NCBI GenBank assembly: GCA_963779325.1
Contig: CAVZXS010000007.1
Span: 313,027 to 377,026, forward strand
Source of the DNA: CAVZXS01 sp963779325
GTDB lineage: Bacteria > Bacteroidota > Bacteroidia > Chitinophagales > Chitinophagaceae
Length of the DNA stretch: 64,000 nucleotides
Direction: 5' to 3'
In this document: in pieces, positions 33,417 through 43,069 of the stretch
Numbering within the stretch: the first letter of the stretch is position 1
Layout: every line of letters begins with the position of its first letter
Made by a program: the position numbers and the translations under genes
Notes under the pieces: model-generated
What the model was told of the DNA's origin: nothing
What the model saw: the letters and a program-made list of their open reading frames with translations, nothing else
The model's database searches: none

Positions 33417-35396
33417 ATGCTTAATTCAAAAATTCCTCAAGGTGCAGCATTGGACCAAAAGTGGACGGACTACAAAGGTCATTGCAAATTGGTAAACCCG
33501 GCCAATAAAAGAAAATTAGAAATTATAGTAGTTGGTACCGGTTTGGCCGGCGCTTCAGCTGCTGCTGCATTGGGCGAGTTGGGTTATAAGGTAAAAGCAT
33601 TTTGTTTTCAGGACAGTCCGCGTCGTGCACACAGTATTGCGGCGCAGGGCGGTATTAATGCAGCTAAAAATTATCAGAATGACGGCGACTCTGTCTTTCG
33701 TTTGTTTTATGATACTGTAAAAGGCGGCGACTATCGTGCAAGAGAAAGTAATGTTCATCGCTTGGCCGAAGTAAGTGTAAATATTATTGATCAATGTGTA
33801 GCGCAGGGTGTTCCTTTTGCAAGAGAGTACGGGGGATTATTAAATAACCGTTCTTTCGGCGGTACACAGGTGAAAAGAACTTTTTATGCTGCGGGCCAAA
33901 CAGGTCAGCAATTATTGATAGGCGCTTACCAGGCATTGGAAAGACAAGTTGCATTGGGCAATGTAAAAATGTATGCACGTCATGAAATGCTGGATGTAGT
34001 GGTGATTGATGGCAAGGCACGCGGTATTATTTGCCGCAATTTGGTAAACGGCGAATTGGAACGGCACTTTGGTCATTCCGTTTTGCTTTGCACCGGCGGT
34101 TATGGCAATGTATTTTATTTAAGTACCAATGCCATGGGCAGCAATGTAACGGCGGCTTGGAAAGCGCATAAGAAAGGTGCGATGTTTGCCAACCCATGTT
34201 TTACACAAATACATCCTACCTGCATTCCCGTTAGCGGCGATCATCAGAGTAAATTGACATTGATGAGTGAAAGCTTGCGAAACGACGGAAGAATATGGGT
34301 GCCGAAAAATAAAGGCGATAAAAGAAAAGCGAATGATATACCCGAAGAAGAAAGAGATTATTATTTGGAGAGAAGATACCCGGCCTTTGGTAACCTGGTG
34401 CCGAGAGATGTAGCATCGAGAGCTGCTAAAGAAAGGTGCGATGCGGGTTATGGCGTGGGTACTACAGGCCAAGCTGTGTATTTAGATTTTAAATTTAATC
34501 TTATAAATAAATACGGAAAAGCGGAAGCTAACAAAAGAGGAATTGATAATGCCGATGAAGCAACCTTGCAGGCATTGGGTAAGGAAGTAGTGAAAGAAGA
34601 ATACGGTAACCTGTTTGATATGTACGAAAAAATAACAGGCGAAAATCCGTATGAAGTACCGATGCGCATTTTCCCGGCGGTACATTATACTATGGGCGGT
34701 CTTTGGGTTGATTATGAATTAATGACTACGGTAAAAGGTTTATACGCACTGGGTGAAGCCAATTTCAGCGATCACGGCGCCAATCGTCTTGGTGCATCTG
34801 CATTGATGCAGGGCTTAGCAGATGGCTATTTTGTAATTCCTTATACCATGGGTAATTATTTGGCTGATGAAATTGCAACCAAACCCATCTCTACCGATGA
34901 TCCGGCTTTTGTACAGGCAGAAAAAGCGGTAGCCGACAGGATTAATCAATTAATGAATATAAAAGGAAAGCAAACGGTAGAAAGCTTTCATAAACGCTTG
35001 GGAAAAATAATTTGGGAAAAATGCGGTATGGCCCGGAGTGCGGAAGGATTGAAACAGGCCATTGCGGAAGTACAGGCATTGAAGAAAGAATTTTGGAGCG
35101 ATGTAAAAATTCCGGGTGAGATAAATGAAATGAATCCTGAATTGGATAAAGCAAACAGGGTAGCCGATTTTATAGAGTTGGGTGAATTGATGTGCAAAGA
35201 TGCATTGGACAGAAATGAAAGTTGCGGCGGTCATTTTAGAGAAGAGAGTCAGACGGAAGAAGGCGAAGCCAAACGTGATGATGAACATTATGCATATGTA
35301 GCTGCTTGGGAATTTAAGGCCGAACATGAATGGGAGTTACATAAAGAAGCATTGGAGTTTGAAGTAGCGAAACCGAGTCAGAGAAGCTACAAATAA
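33417..35396 (+). CDS. sdhA: succinate dehydrogenase/fumarate reductase flavoprotein subunit
   Basis: 659 residues. FAD-binding VVGTGLAGASAAAAL, covalent-FAD His in RRAHSIAAQGG, substrate loop FTQIHPTCIP, SRAAKERCD with the catalytic Arg region, and GANRLGASALMQG. ATG 33417 (MLNSKIPQGA) fits homologues better than GTG 33411. It is the type-B family, oxidising succinate in the TCA cycle. The next operon gene, sdhB, is separated from it by a four-helix-bundle insertion. Confidence 0.95.
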   Translation: MLNSKIPQGAALDQKWTDYKGHCKLVNPANKRKLEIIVVGTGLAGASAAAALGELGYKVKAFCFQDSPRRAHSIAAQGGINAAKNYQNDGDSVFRLFYDTVKGGDYRARESNVHRLAEVSVNIIDQCVAQGVPFAREYGGLLNNRSFGGTQVKRTFYAAGQTGQQLLIGAYQALERQVALGNVKMYARHEMLDVVVIDGKARGIICRNLVNGELERHFGHSVLLCTGGYGNVFYLSTNAMGSNVTAAWKAHKKGAMFANPCFTQIHPTCIPVSGDHQSKLTLMSESLRNDGRIWVPKNKGDKRKANDIPEEERDYYLERRYPAFGNLVPRDVASRAAKERCDAGYGVGTTGQAVYLDFKFNLINKYGKAEANKRGIDNADEATLQALGKEVVKEEYGNLFDMYEKITGENPYEVPMRIFPAVHYTMGGLWVDYELMTTVKGLYALGEANFSDHGANRLGASALMQGLADGYFVIPYTMGNYLADEIATKPISTDDPAFVQAEKAVADRINQLMNIKGKQTVESFHKRLGKIIWEKCGMARSAEGLKQAIAEVQALKKEFWSDVKIPGEINEMNPELDKANRVADFIELGELMCKDALDRNESCGGHFREESQTEEGEAKRDDEHYAYVAAWEFKAEHEWELHKEALEFEVAKPSQRSYK

Positions 35397-35441
35397 TTTG
35401 AAAATTTGAAAATGCGGTAATTTGATAATTGAGTACTGCTT
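35396..35441. repeat. left AT-rich inverted repeat of the four-helix-bundle unit
   Basis: AATTTGAAAATTTGAAAATG and then AATTTGATAATTGA. Its reverse complement matches the right-hand copy at 35822-35862, so the small gene lies between inverted arms. Confidence 0.65.
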
Positions 35442-35456
35442 TATAATTTTTAAATT

Positions 35457-35807
35457 ATGAGAAACGATAAACAAAATGTAATTGTTGAAAAAACTATTAA
35501 TTTTTCAATTGATGTTATCAAATTTTGCGAAGCTCTTGAAAATAACAGGAAGTATATTGTTGCGAGGCAACTGTTGCGTTCTGCCACATCAATAGGGGCT
35601 AATGTTTTTGAAGCACAAAATGCTGAAAGCAAAGCTGATTTTATTCATAAAATGAAGATCGCAGCTAAAGAAGCCGACGAAACTCTATATTGGTTGATAC
35701 TTTGCGAAAAAAGCGAGACCTATAAGTTCGAACCTAAGCTTAAAAATGATTTGGAAGATGTGATAAGGATTTTATCTAAGATTATTTCATCTTCTAAATT
35801 GAAATAG
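35457..35807 (+). CDS. four-helix-bundle protein (23S rRNA intervening-sequence/S23 family)
   Basis: 116 residues. It matches the four-helix-bundle family first seen in 23S rRNA intervening sequences: ARQLLRSATSIGANVFEAQNA and ADFIHKMKIAAKEADETLYWL are the signature helices. The family is basic, oligomeric and of unknown function. Relatives include Avd of diversity-generating retroelements, but no reverse transcriptase is present here. It sits between sdhA and sdhB in the same orientation and is framed by AT-rich inverted repeats, as if inserted into the operon. Confidence 0.85.
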   Translation: MRNDKQNVIVEKTINFSIDVIKFCEALENNRKYIVARQLLRSATSIGANVFEAQNAESKADFIHKMKIAAKEADETLYWLILCEKSETYKFEPKLKNDLEDVIRILSKIISSSKLK

Positions 35808-35819
35808 AAATTTTGACTT

Positions 35820-35862
35820 CGGTCATTATCAAATTTTCAAATTATCGAATTATCAAATTGTT
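35820..35862. repeat. right AT-rich inverted repeat of the four-helix-bundle unit
   Basis: TCATTATCAAATTTTCAAAT followed by TATCGAATTATCAAATTG. It is the approximate reverse complement of 35396-35441. The sdhB ATG is 10 bases further on. Confidence 0.65.
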
Positions 35863-35871
35863 ATACGATTT

Positions 35872-36633
35872 ATGGAACATACAAGTATCAACCTTACATT
35901 AAAAATCTGGAAACAAAAGAACGCCAAGTCTGTCGGCCGGTTTGAAACCTATTCGGTAAATGATATTTCAACGGAGATGTCGTTTTTGGAAATGCTGGAT
36001 GTGCTGAATGAAAAATTGATTACCGAGGGTAAGGACCCCATCGCTTTTGACCACGATTGCCGCGAAGGTATTTGCGGCTCTTGCTCTATGGTTATTGATG
36101 GTAATCCCCACGGTCCTTGGAGAGCAAACACTACTTGCCAGTTGCACATGCGGGCATTTAAAGACGGCGATACCATTACTATCGAACCCTGGAGAGCCAA
36201 CTCATTCCCGGTAATAAAAGATTTGATGGTGGACAGAACCGCTTTTGACCGAATTATACAAGCCGGCGGTTATATTTCGGTAAACACGGGTAATGCTGTA
36301 GATGCCAATGCGATGCCTGTGGAAAAAGAAAAGGCGGATGCGGCTTTTGCAGCAGCGGCCTGTATCGGTTGCGGCGCCTGTGTGGCGGCTTGTAAAAATT
36401 CCTCAGCCATGTTGTTTGTATCGGCCAAGATTTCGCATTTATCGTTACTACCGCAGGGTAAGCCCGAAAGCAAGAAACGTGTAATAAGTATGGTAGCTCA
36501 AATGGATAAGGAAGGCTTTGGTAGCTGTACCAATACGGGAGCCTGCGAGGCGGTTTGTCCCAAAGAAATCTCCATAACAAATATTGCGAGGCTGAACAGG
36601 GAATACCTGGCGGCGGCGTTGGTTAGCGAGTAA
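35872..36633 (+). CDS. sdhB: succinate dehydrogenase/fumarate reductase iron-sulfur subunit
   Basis: 253 residues. 2Fe-2S ligands in HDCREGICGSCSMVIDG, then CQLHM; 4Fe-4S and 3Fe-4S ligands in CIGCGACVAACKN and TGACEAVCPKEI. It passes electrons from SdhA to the cytochrome b subunit. It is the last gene of sdhCAB; its upstream region has been replaced by the right inverted repeat of the four-helix-bundle unit. Confidence 0.95.
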   Translation: MEHTSINLTLKIWKQKNAKSVGRFETYSVNDISTEMSFLEMLDVLNEKLITEGKDPIAFDHDCREGICGSCSMVIDGNPHGPWRANTTCQLHMRAFKDGDTITIEPWRANSFPVIKDLMVDRTAFDRIIQAGGYISVNTGNAVDANAMPVEKEKADAAFAAAACIGCGACVAACKNSSAMLFVSAKISHLSLLPQGKPESKKRVISMVAQMDKEGFGSCTNTGACEAVCPKEISITNIARLNREYLAAALVSE

Positions 36634-36943
36634 GTCATAGCAGGTATTTAAGAAGTAAGTATAAATAGTTTATAAAGTATATAAAGATTAGTACAGGCTT
36701 GCTTTTCAGCTGATCCTGTTCTTGCCGGTTGCACCTTATTCAACCATCTTTTTTTACTGCGATGCTGCCTTGGCGGTATCCGTTATTTTACGATTCGGCC
36801 CGACCCGCCTCATCCGTTCATTATTAGTTAATAAATAAATATTCCCCGGCCGGCCCCGGTGGATAGAAATATCGCTTATATTTGAATCCAATTCTATCCG
36901 CCCCTTTGAAAAGCAGTGTTATATAATGCTATAACTGCTTTTT
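36634..36943. other. intergenic region with inverted repeat around a promoter element
   Basis: 310 bases with no gene. TATATTTG at 36877-36884 fits the -7 consensus and lies between GGATAGAAAT (36861-36870) and ATTCTATCC (36891-36899), a near-perfect inverted repeat that could be an operator for the next gene. A GC-rich CCCCGGCCGGCCCCGG block lies at 36844-36859. Confidence 0.45.
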
Positions 36944-38134
36944 ATGGTTAAATTTTTACTTTTCTCTTTTATTGGCCTTCAACTATCCCTGTCACTGGCT
37001 GCCCAGCACCAATTGCATCATACATCAAGCGGTAAAATAATTGATACTTATCTCGGCGAGGTTGACTCCAACGTACTGCTCAGCCGGATTAATGAAAAAT
37101 TCAGGTATCGGATTTCTCCAAACAGCCCCGATACGTTGTTGGTTAATTATACTTCGTACAATAATAACGGGCAGCTTAAAGAGAGTATAGCAGGTGAAGA
37201 TATTGAGAATGATTTTGTAGAATCTTACAGGGGCTATTCATACATTAACGAAAATACTTTTCAAATAAAAGAGATTTTTAATATTCCTACCTATTCAATT
37301 TACAAAAACAGGTTCCTGAAAAAATATGATTTGGTAGATTATGCTAATTTCAACGGCGTATTAAAAATTAAATACCCTGTCGAAGAAAATAAGCAAATCA
37401 ATATTACAAGCGTTTACAAACTTTCTGACGGTAAAAAATTTCTTTCGGTAAGCGATTACGATAAAAATGAGAATCATTTATTGGCAACGAGCTATTGGAA
37501 TATCAGTTTCCCCAATAATTTTTCTTACATAAAAAAAGCGGATACCTTGAGGGAAAAAGGTTTTATGTTTCTTACGTCGCCTTACCCCGGTAATGATACG
37601 TATATTGAAAGAAGAAAGATTGATACATTGACCGGCAATATGGTTGAATATGTTTTGAAATCTGTTGTGCCTGTAGAAAATGAAATTCCTTTTTATTATA
37701 AAGTAACCTGCGAGTACAACAAGGAAGGTAATGAGACAAGAATAGTAAAATACATTCAAAATGATTCTACTGTTTTGGCATCGGAAAATTTTGTTTATAA
37801 ATACGGTATACACCTGCAGGAGCATCAAATTGACAGCGACCCCCGTCACCCGGGTTTTGAAGAGGTGAATATTTACAGAAACGGAATGGTTGTAGAAAAA
37901 ATTCAGGATAATTTTGCAGAGCAGCAGGGAATAAATATTTATTACTCTTATGATGAAAACGGCCTCCTCGAAAAAGAAGACGTGTATGTAAATAAAGAGT
38001 TTCAATATACCGATCTGCACTTTTATACTTTTAACTCAGGCCGCAGGGTAAAAGAAAAAAAGAAATTGTTTGATCGCAAAAAGCAAACTAAGAATTCTTA
38101 CGCTGTATTTAGTAAATACAATAATTCGAACTGA
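36944..38134 (+). CDS. exported protein of unknown function, 396 residues
   Basis: A signal peptide (MVKFLLFSFIGLQLSLSLAAQ) precedes a beta-rich region of repeated strand pairs such as NYTSYNNNGQLKESIAG, EYNKEGNETRIVKY and YYSYDENGLLEKEDVYV, reminiscent of MORN/YD-like repeats in uncharacterised Bacteroidota periplasmic proteins. No sorting domain or lipobox, so probably periplasmic. No family name can be given. Confidence 0.6.
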   Translation: MVKFLLFSFIGLQLSLSLAAQHQLHHTSSGKIIDTYLGEVDSNVLLSRINEKFRYRISPNSPDTLLVNYTSYNNNGQLKESIAGEDIENDFVESYRGYSYINENTFQIKEIFNIPTYSIYKNRFLKKYDLVDYANFNGVLKIKYPVEENKQINITSVYKLSDGKKFLSVSDYDKNENHLLATSYWNISFPNNFSYIKKADTLREKGFMFLTSPYPGNDTYIERRKIDTLTGNMVEYVLKSVVPVENEIPFYYKVTCEYNKEGNETRIVKYIQNDSTVLASENFVYKYGIHLQEHQIDSDPRHPGFEEVNIYRNGMVVEKIQDNFAEQQGINIYYSYDENGLLEKEDVYVNKEFQYTDLHFYTFNSGRRVKEKKKLFDRKKQTKNSYAVFSKYNNSN

Positions 38135-38357
38135 AAATCTCTCCCGCAAGACTGCTTTCACTGATTTATTCATTAACTTTTATAGGAAAACGGGACACTA
38201 TGTACCCGTTCCGGTTGCAGCTATAATCCTCAATTTACAGTCTATTCTACATCAAATCTGCACCAAACAGCCTGCTTATCAGGATAATTAACGGGGGTTG
38301 CTAAAATAAACGCAATAAATGCCCCGATTTTACGATTTTGAATAAAACTTACTGTTT

Positions 38358-41300
38358 TTGAAGTATTTATTACGTCTGCAACTCTTTATAATATCCTTAC
38401 TGCTTGCTCTTTCGGTATGCGGGCAGGCCCCTTCTTCCCCTGTTGCCGGCAATTCCAACCTGCGACAAAAGAAAATCGCCGTAGCCGACAGTACCATTAT
38501 CGACACCCTGAGCATTGTACAAAATACTTTTTCAATTATCGGAACAGACAAAGCTGATTACTCACTTGATTTTATAACTGCTTTGCTTCGCTGGAATAAA
38601 AAACCGGCTATGGACAGTATAATAATTATTTACCGGGTTTTCCCTTACCGACTAAACCCCGTAGCCAGACGAATGCAGTTTGACAGTGTATTAAATAATT
38701 TTTATGCACCGTATACTTTCAGTTATGATAACGGCGTCGATGAAAAAGGTATTTTTAATTTTGGTGCACTGAATGTGCAGGGAAGTTTTGGCCGGCAGGT
38801 AGCATTCGGTAACAGCCAGGATGCCGTGGTTAACTCCAACCTGAACCTGCAAATAAGCGGTATACTGGGCGACAGTATTGAAATAGCTGCCGCTATTACC
38901 GATAATAATATTCCGATACAACCCGACGGCAGTACGCAACAGCTTAATGAATTTGACCGTGTGTTTTTGCAATTTAAAAAGAAAGGATGGCAACTCAACC
39001 TCGGCGATATTGATATACGACAGAACAAAAGTTACTTTCTTAATTTCTATAAACGATTGCAGGGTGTTTCTTTTCAAACAAAAAATAATATTGGCAAAAA
39101 TACAGAATCCAATACCCTTGTGAGCGGTTCTATCGCCAAAGGAAAATTTACCCGAAATGTATTCCAGGGCCTGGAAGGAAACCAGGGGCCTTACCGGCTT
39201 ACGGGAGCTAATAATGAATTCTTTTTTATTGTACTGCCCAATACCGAACGAATTTTTATTGACGGAGAAATGATGCAGCGCGGCGAGGACAGGGATTATG
39301 TAATCAATTACAATACCGCCGAAATTACTTTTACACCACGCCGTATGATTACAAAAGACACGAGGATACAGGTAGAGTTTGAATATGCCGACAGAAATTT
39401 TTTAAACGCTAATTTTTATGCTTCGCAGGAAATAGATATCAATAAAAAATTTAAAATACGAATAGGCGCTTTTAATAACAGCGATTCACGTAATTCCTCC
39501 ATCAACCAGGTATTGGACAACCGGCAAAAACTTTTTCTTGCTTCCGTCGGCGACAGCGTACGGCAGGCTTTGTATCCCACAGCAGTGGAAGATACTTTTG
39601 CAGCGGGTAAAATATTGTACGAAAAAATTATTGTAATACCCGGAGTCGATTCTTTTTATCAATACTCCGTTGATCCTGCATTGGCTAAATACAGTTTGGC
39701 TTTCAGCGATGTTGGTTTTGGCAACGGTAATTATATTCCCGAGTTTAATGCCGCCAACGGTAAAGTGTACAGGTACGTGCCGCCCGTTGCGGGCATCAAG
39801 CAGGGCAGTTTTGAACCGGTTACATTATTGGTGGCGCCCAAAAAGCAACAAATCATTTCACTGGGAACTGATTATCTTATTTCAAAAAACACAACCATAA
39901 AAACGGAATTGGCCGTAAGTAACGTAGATGTAAATACTTTTTCTAAAAAAGATAACGGCGATGATTTGGGCTTAGCGGCTAAAGTATCGTTGGCAAACAG
40001 CAAAATATTCAAAGCGGCTTCTAAAAATAAATTGGTACTCAGTACGCTTTTTGATTATGAGTATGTGCAGCGTAAGTTTAAACCGCTGGAAAGATTGCGA
40101 TTGGTAGAGTTTGGTCGCGACTGGGGTTTGCCCCTGCAACTGCAGCCCTCGAATGATCATATATTCACAAGCTCTTTTCAGTTAAAGAATCAAAAGAATC
40201 ATTCAGCAGGATATCAGTTCATCAGTTATGACCGCAGCGATAATTATTTTGGCTACAAACAAATTCTTTCGCATGGTTTTACGGCAAAGGGTTGGCAGTT
40301 CAGCAATGTATTCGATATAACCAACTTCAGCACTTTTTATGATAAGGGAAGATACCTGCGCCCGGTTATAGATTTTAATAAAGAACTAAAGAAGATAAAC
40401 AACTGGCGTTTGGGTTTTAAATATGCATTGGAAGATAACGTAATCAAAAGCAAGGCGCTTGATACGGTTACGAATCTCAGTTTTTCTTTTGATACTTATT
40501 CTGTTTATTTAAAATCGAGTGATAAGAAAGTAAATAAATACGGCATTACATTTTTTACCCGTTCCGATAAATATCCTTATGCCGGCGCATTGGTAAAAGG
40601 CGACAGGAGCTATAACCTGAACCTGCAAACAGAGTTTATCAAAAATGAAAAGCACCGTTTTTTCTTCAACGCCACTTTCAGAAAATTGAAAGTGTTCAGT
40701 ACGGTTGTATCCAAACAAAAAGAAGACGAATCCATATTGGGGCGTGCGGAGTATTTAATCAACGAATGGTCGGGTCTTCTTGCAGGTAATGTGCTGTACG
40801 AAGCAGGAGCGGGGCAGGAGCAACGCAGGGACTTTGCCTACTTAGAAGTACCGCCGGGGCAGGGACAATACACCTGGAACGATTACAATAATGATAACAT
40901 ACAGCAACTGAATGAATTTGAATTGGCTGTATTTACCGACCAGGCGAAGTTTATCCGGATATTTACACCTACCAACGATTTTATAAAAGCCAATTACAAT
41001 ACATTTAATTACAGTTTCACCATCAGCCCGAGGGCTGTACTAAATTCTTCTTCTATAAAAGGAATGAAGAAACTGCTGTCTAAGACGAACGTAGTTACTT
41101 CGTTGCAGGTTAATAATAAATCCTTGTCGAAAGATGCTTTTCAATTCAACCCGTTCAGATACGATGTAAATGATACGGCTTTAATTACACTCAATACATC
41201 CGTGCAGAATACGTTTTCCTTTAACCGCTATATCAGCAAATGGGGCTTTGATATAAGTAACCTGCGAAACACGGGTAAGGCGTTACTTACTTACGGGTAC

Positions 41301-41843
41301 GAAAGCCGTGCGTTGAATGATTGGTTACTCAAAATGCGATGGAACCTGAGTAAGTCTTTCACCTTTGATGTCACTACCAAGAAAGGACAAAATATTTTAA
41401 CTACATCCAATTCAAAATTTGATAACCGTAATTATAATCTTGATATAAAAAGTATTGAGCCGCGATTGACTTTTATTCGAAGCACCAATTTTCGTTTGCA
41501 AACGGGTTATAAATATGATACTAAGCTGAATAAAGACAGCTCCGCTGACCAATCTACTTCCCATTCGCTGAACGTGGAAACGAAATATAATATACTGCGT
41601 AAAACATCCGTAGAGGCTAAGTTTACATTAAATAATATTAGCTATAATAAACCCGCCGCCAATACTACGGTAAGTTATATTATGCTGGATGGTTTGTTAC
41701 CGGGCCAAAATTATTTATGGAGCTTGCGGCTTACGAAAACGTTGTTAAATAATTTGGAACTGCGGTTTGAATACGAGGGCCGAAAGCCCGGTGCTGCACG
41801 TACTGTGCATGTGGGCAGGGCTTCTATCAATGCGCTGTTTTAG
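38358..41843 (+). CDS. predicted large outer-membrane beta-barrel protein
   Basis: 1161 residues. A TTG start at 38358 is required: an in-frame TAA lies at 38343, and the first ATG (about residue 84) would lose the signal peptide (KYLLRLQLFIISLLLALSVCGQ). The mature chain has a conserved block with GNQGPYRLTGANNE, RIFIDGEMMQRGEDRDYVI and ITFTPRRMITKDTRIQVEFEY at about 290-355, followed by roughly 750 residues of alternating strands rich in aromatic residues and ending in EYEGRKPGAARTVHVGRASI, as in barrels. It may act in surface secretion or assembly. No TonB plug seen. Confidence 0.7.
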   Translation: MKYLLRLQLFIISLLLALSVCGQAPSSPVAGNSNLRQKKIAVADSTIIDTLSIVQNTFSIIGTDKADYSLDFITALLRWNKKPAMDSIIIIYRVFPYRLNPVARRMQFDSVLNNFYAPYTFSYDNGVDEKGIFNFGALNVQGSFGRQVAFGNSQDAVVNSNLNLQISGILGDSIEIAAAITDNNIPIQPDGSTQQLNEFDRVFLQFKKKGWQLNLGDIDIRQNKSYFLNFYKRLQGVSFQTKNNIGKNTESNTLVSGSIAKGKFTRNVFQGLEGNQGPYRLTGANNEFFFIVLPNTERIFIDGEMMQRGEDRDYVINYNTAEITFTPRRMITKDTRIQVEFEYADRNFLNANFYASQEIDINKKFKIRIGAFNNSDSRNSSINQVLDNRQKLFLASVGDSVRQALYPTAVEDTFAAGKILYEKIIVIPGVDSFYQYSVDPALAKYSLAFSDVGFGNGNYIPEFNAANGKVYRYVPPVAGIKQGSFEPVTLLVAPKKQQIISLGTDYLISKNTTIKTELAVSNVDVNTFSKKDNGDDLGLAAKVSLANSKIFKAASKNKLVLSTLFDYEYVQRKFKPLERLRLVEFGRDWGLPLQLQPSNDHIFTSSFQLKNQKNHSAGYQFISYDRSDNYFGYKQILSHGFTAKGWQFSNVFDITNFSTFYDKGRYLRPVIDFNKELKKINNWRLGFKYALEDNVIKSKALDTVTNLSFSFDTYSVYLKSSDKKVNKYGITFFTRSDKYPYAGALVKGDRSYNLNLQTEFIKNEKHRFFFNATFRKLKVFSTVVSKQKEDESILGRAEYLINEWSGLLAGNVLYEAGAGQEQRRDFAYLEVPPGQGQYTWNDYNNDNIQQLNEFELAVFTDQAKFIRIFTPTNDFIKANYNTFNYSFTISPRAVLNSSSIKGMKKLLSKTNVVTSLQVNNKSLSKDAFQFNPFRYDVNDTALITLNTSVQNTFSFNRYISKWGFDISNLRNTGKALLTYGYESRALNDWLLKMRWNLSKSFTFDVTTKKGQNILTTSNSKFDNRNYNLDIKSIEPRLTFIRSTNFRLQTGYKYDTKLNKDSSADQSTSHSLNVETKYNILRKTSVEAKFTLNNISYNKPAANTTVSYIMLDGLLPGQNYLWSLRLTKTLLNNLELRFEYEGRKPGAARTVHVGRASINALF

Positions 41844-41985
41844 TGCAATATCTTTCGCTTTTATAAATCATTATAACGGGTATGTGCTGATATCCGCAAC
41901 CGCATTTTTAAGATATTTTTTTTCGTGTAGCAATATCTGGAAAAGAAAAAGGAATTTTGTACTTTGAGTTACTAAAATAGAAATC

Positions 41986-42360
41986 ATGAAAGAAAAAATT
42001 CTAATGGTACTTTGCCTGCTTTTTGGGTTGGGCATGATAGTGTTTGGCGCCAATAAGTTAGTTCCTTTTATGCCAATGCCTGAGCTGACAGAGCAACAAA
42101 AAACACTCTTTGGAGCCTTTGGCACACTCAAATGGATTATGCCTTTGGTAGGTGTAATTGAAATAATCGGAGGCTTGTTGATAGCTATTCCAAAAACAAG
42201 GGCATTAGGTGCTATTGTAATTTTACCGGTAATGGGGGGTATTATAGCTCATCATCTTACACACGACCCCGCAGGAATCGCCATACCTGCTGTTTTTGCA
42301 GTAATTAATTTGTTGGCTATTGCAGGCAGCAAGGACAGGTATATGGCTATGGTTAAATAA
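41986..42360 (+). CDS. DoxX-like small membrane protein
   Basis: 124 residues with four hydrophobic helices (about 5-24, 50-68, 74-90 and 96-113). GANKLVPFMPMPELTEQQ and LKWIMPLVGVIEIIGGLLI fit the DoxX/DoxD-like superfamily, whose members are loosely linked to redox stress. A strong terminator follows. Role not known. Confidence 0.75.
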   Translation: MKEKILMVLCLLFGLGMIVFGANKLVPFMPMPELTEQQKTLFGAFGTLKWIMPLVGVIEIIGGLLIAIPKTRALGAIVILPVMGGIIAHHLTHDPAGIAIPAVFAVINLLAIAGSKDRYMAMVK

Positions 42361-42366
42361 ATAGAT

Positions 42367-42408
42367 ATGCAACCGTTGGTTTAGCAAACAACGGTTGCAT
42401 TATTTTTT
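42367..42408 (+). terminator. intrinsic terminator of the DoxX-like gene
   Basis: GCAACCGTTG (42369-42378) pairs perfectly with CAACGGTTGC (42389-42398) and is followed by ATTATTTTTT. Confidence 0.85.
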
Positions 42409-42474
42409 CCGGGCAATAATAAAAATAAAGCGATGCTGAAAGTAATCATTTTATTAGCGCAGATTTGAGAAAAT

Positions 42475-43037
42475 ATGATTTTGAAAACAACCCGCCTGCT
42501 TTCAGTAGCACTTTTAGTATTATTTAGTTCATCTGACCTTACGCAAGCCGCCGCAGCGCCGCCTGCGGCACAAACAGTGATTGACGCGGCTTGTAAAAAA
42601 GCCGGTACAGAAAATAAAAAAGTTTTTATTTATTTTTCATGCAAGCCGGTGCGGTTGGCGCCGCAAAATGGATATTGCTTTGAACGATGTTTCCTGCAAA
42701 TCATTTTTTGATAAGAATTATGTAATAGAGCATTTAACGGTGCAGGAAAGCCACGGTAAAAAGAATTTAGAAAAGCCCGGTGACGAAGTTTTATTGGGAA
42801 AATTGAACGGCAAAAACCAAGGCATATCTTACCGGGGTGATATTGGATAAAGACGGTAAATTATTATTTGATTCTCAAATACGCAGTGCCGGTAAGGATG
42901 GCCCTGGTTCAAATATCGGTTGGCCTGCAAGCGAAGAAGAAGTAAAAGCTTTTATTAAAATTTTACAACAAACATCTCCGCTTACTGATGCTGAGCTGAA
43001 AATTATTGCAGAGCGATTTGCTGAAAGCAAATGGTAA
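42475..43037 (+). pseudogene. thioredoxin-like exported protein, two frameshifts and damaged active site
   Basis: The first frame gives a signal peptide and AAQTVIDAACKKAGTENKKVFIYF. The thioredoxin fold then continues in the next frame (HASRCGWRRKMDIALNDVSC, ending in KNQGISYRG), and from about 42834 in the third (VILDKDGKLLFDS to the stop at 43037). Both changes are +1. The family active site CGWC reads CGWR here and the usual W before it is R, so the redox pair is lost even if the frame is corrected. Probably a decayed thioredoxin-family gene. Confidence 0.8.
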
Positions 43038-43069
43038 ATGAAATAATCTTAAGACAGAGAAAAAAATTA

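Noticed and set aside
35457..35807. Avd protein of a diversity-generating retroelement
   Set aside because: The four-helix-bundle family fits, but there is no reverse transcriptase or template/variable repeat nearby.
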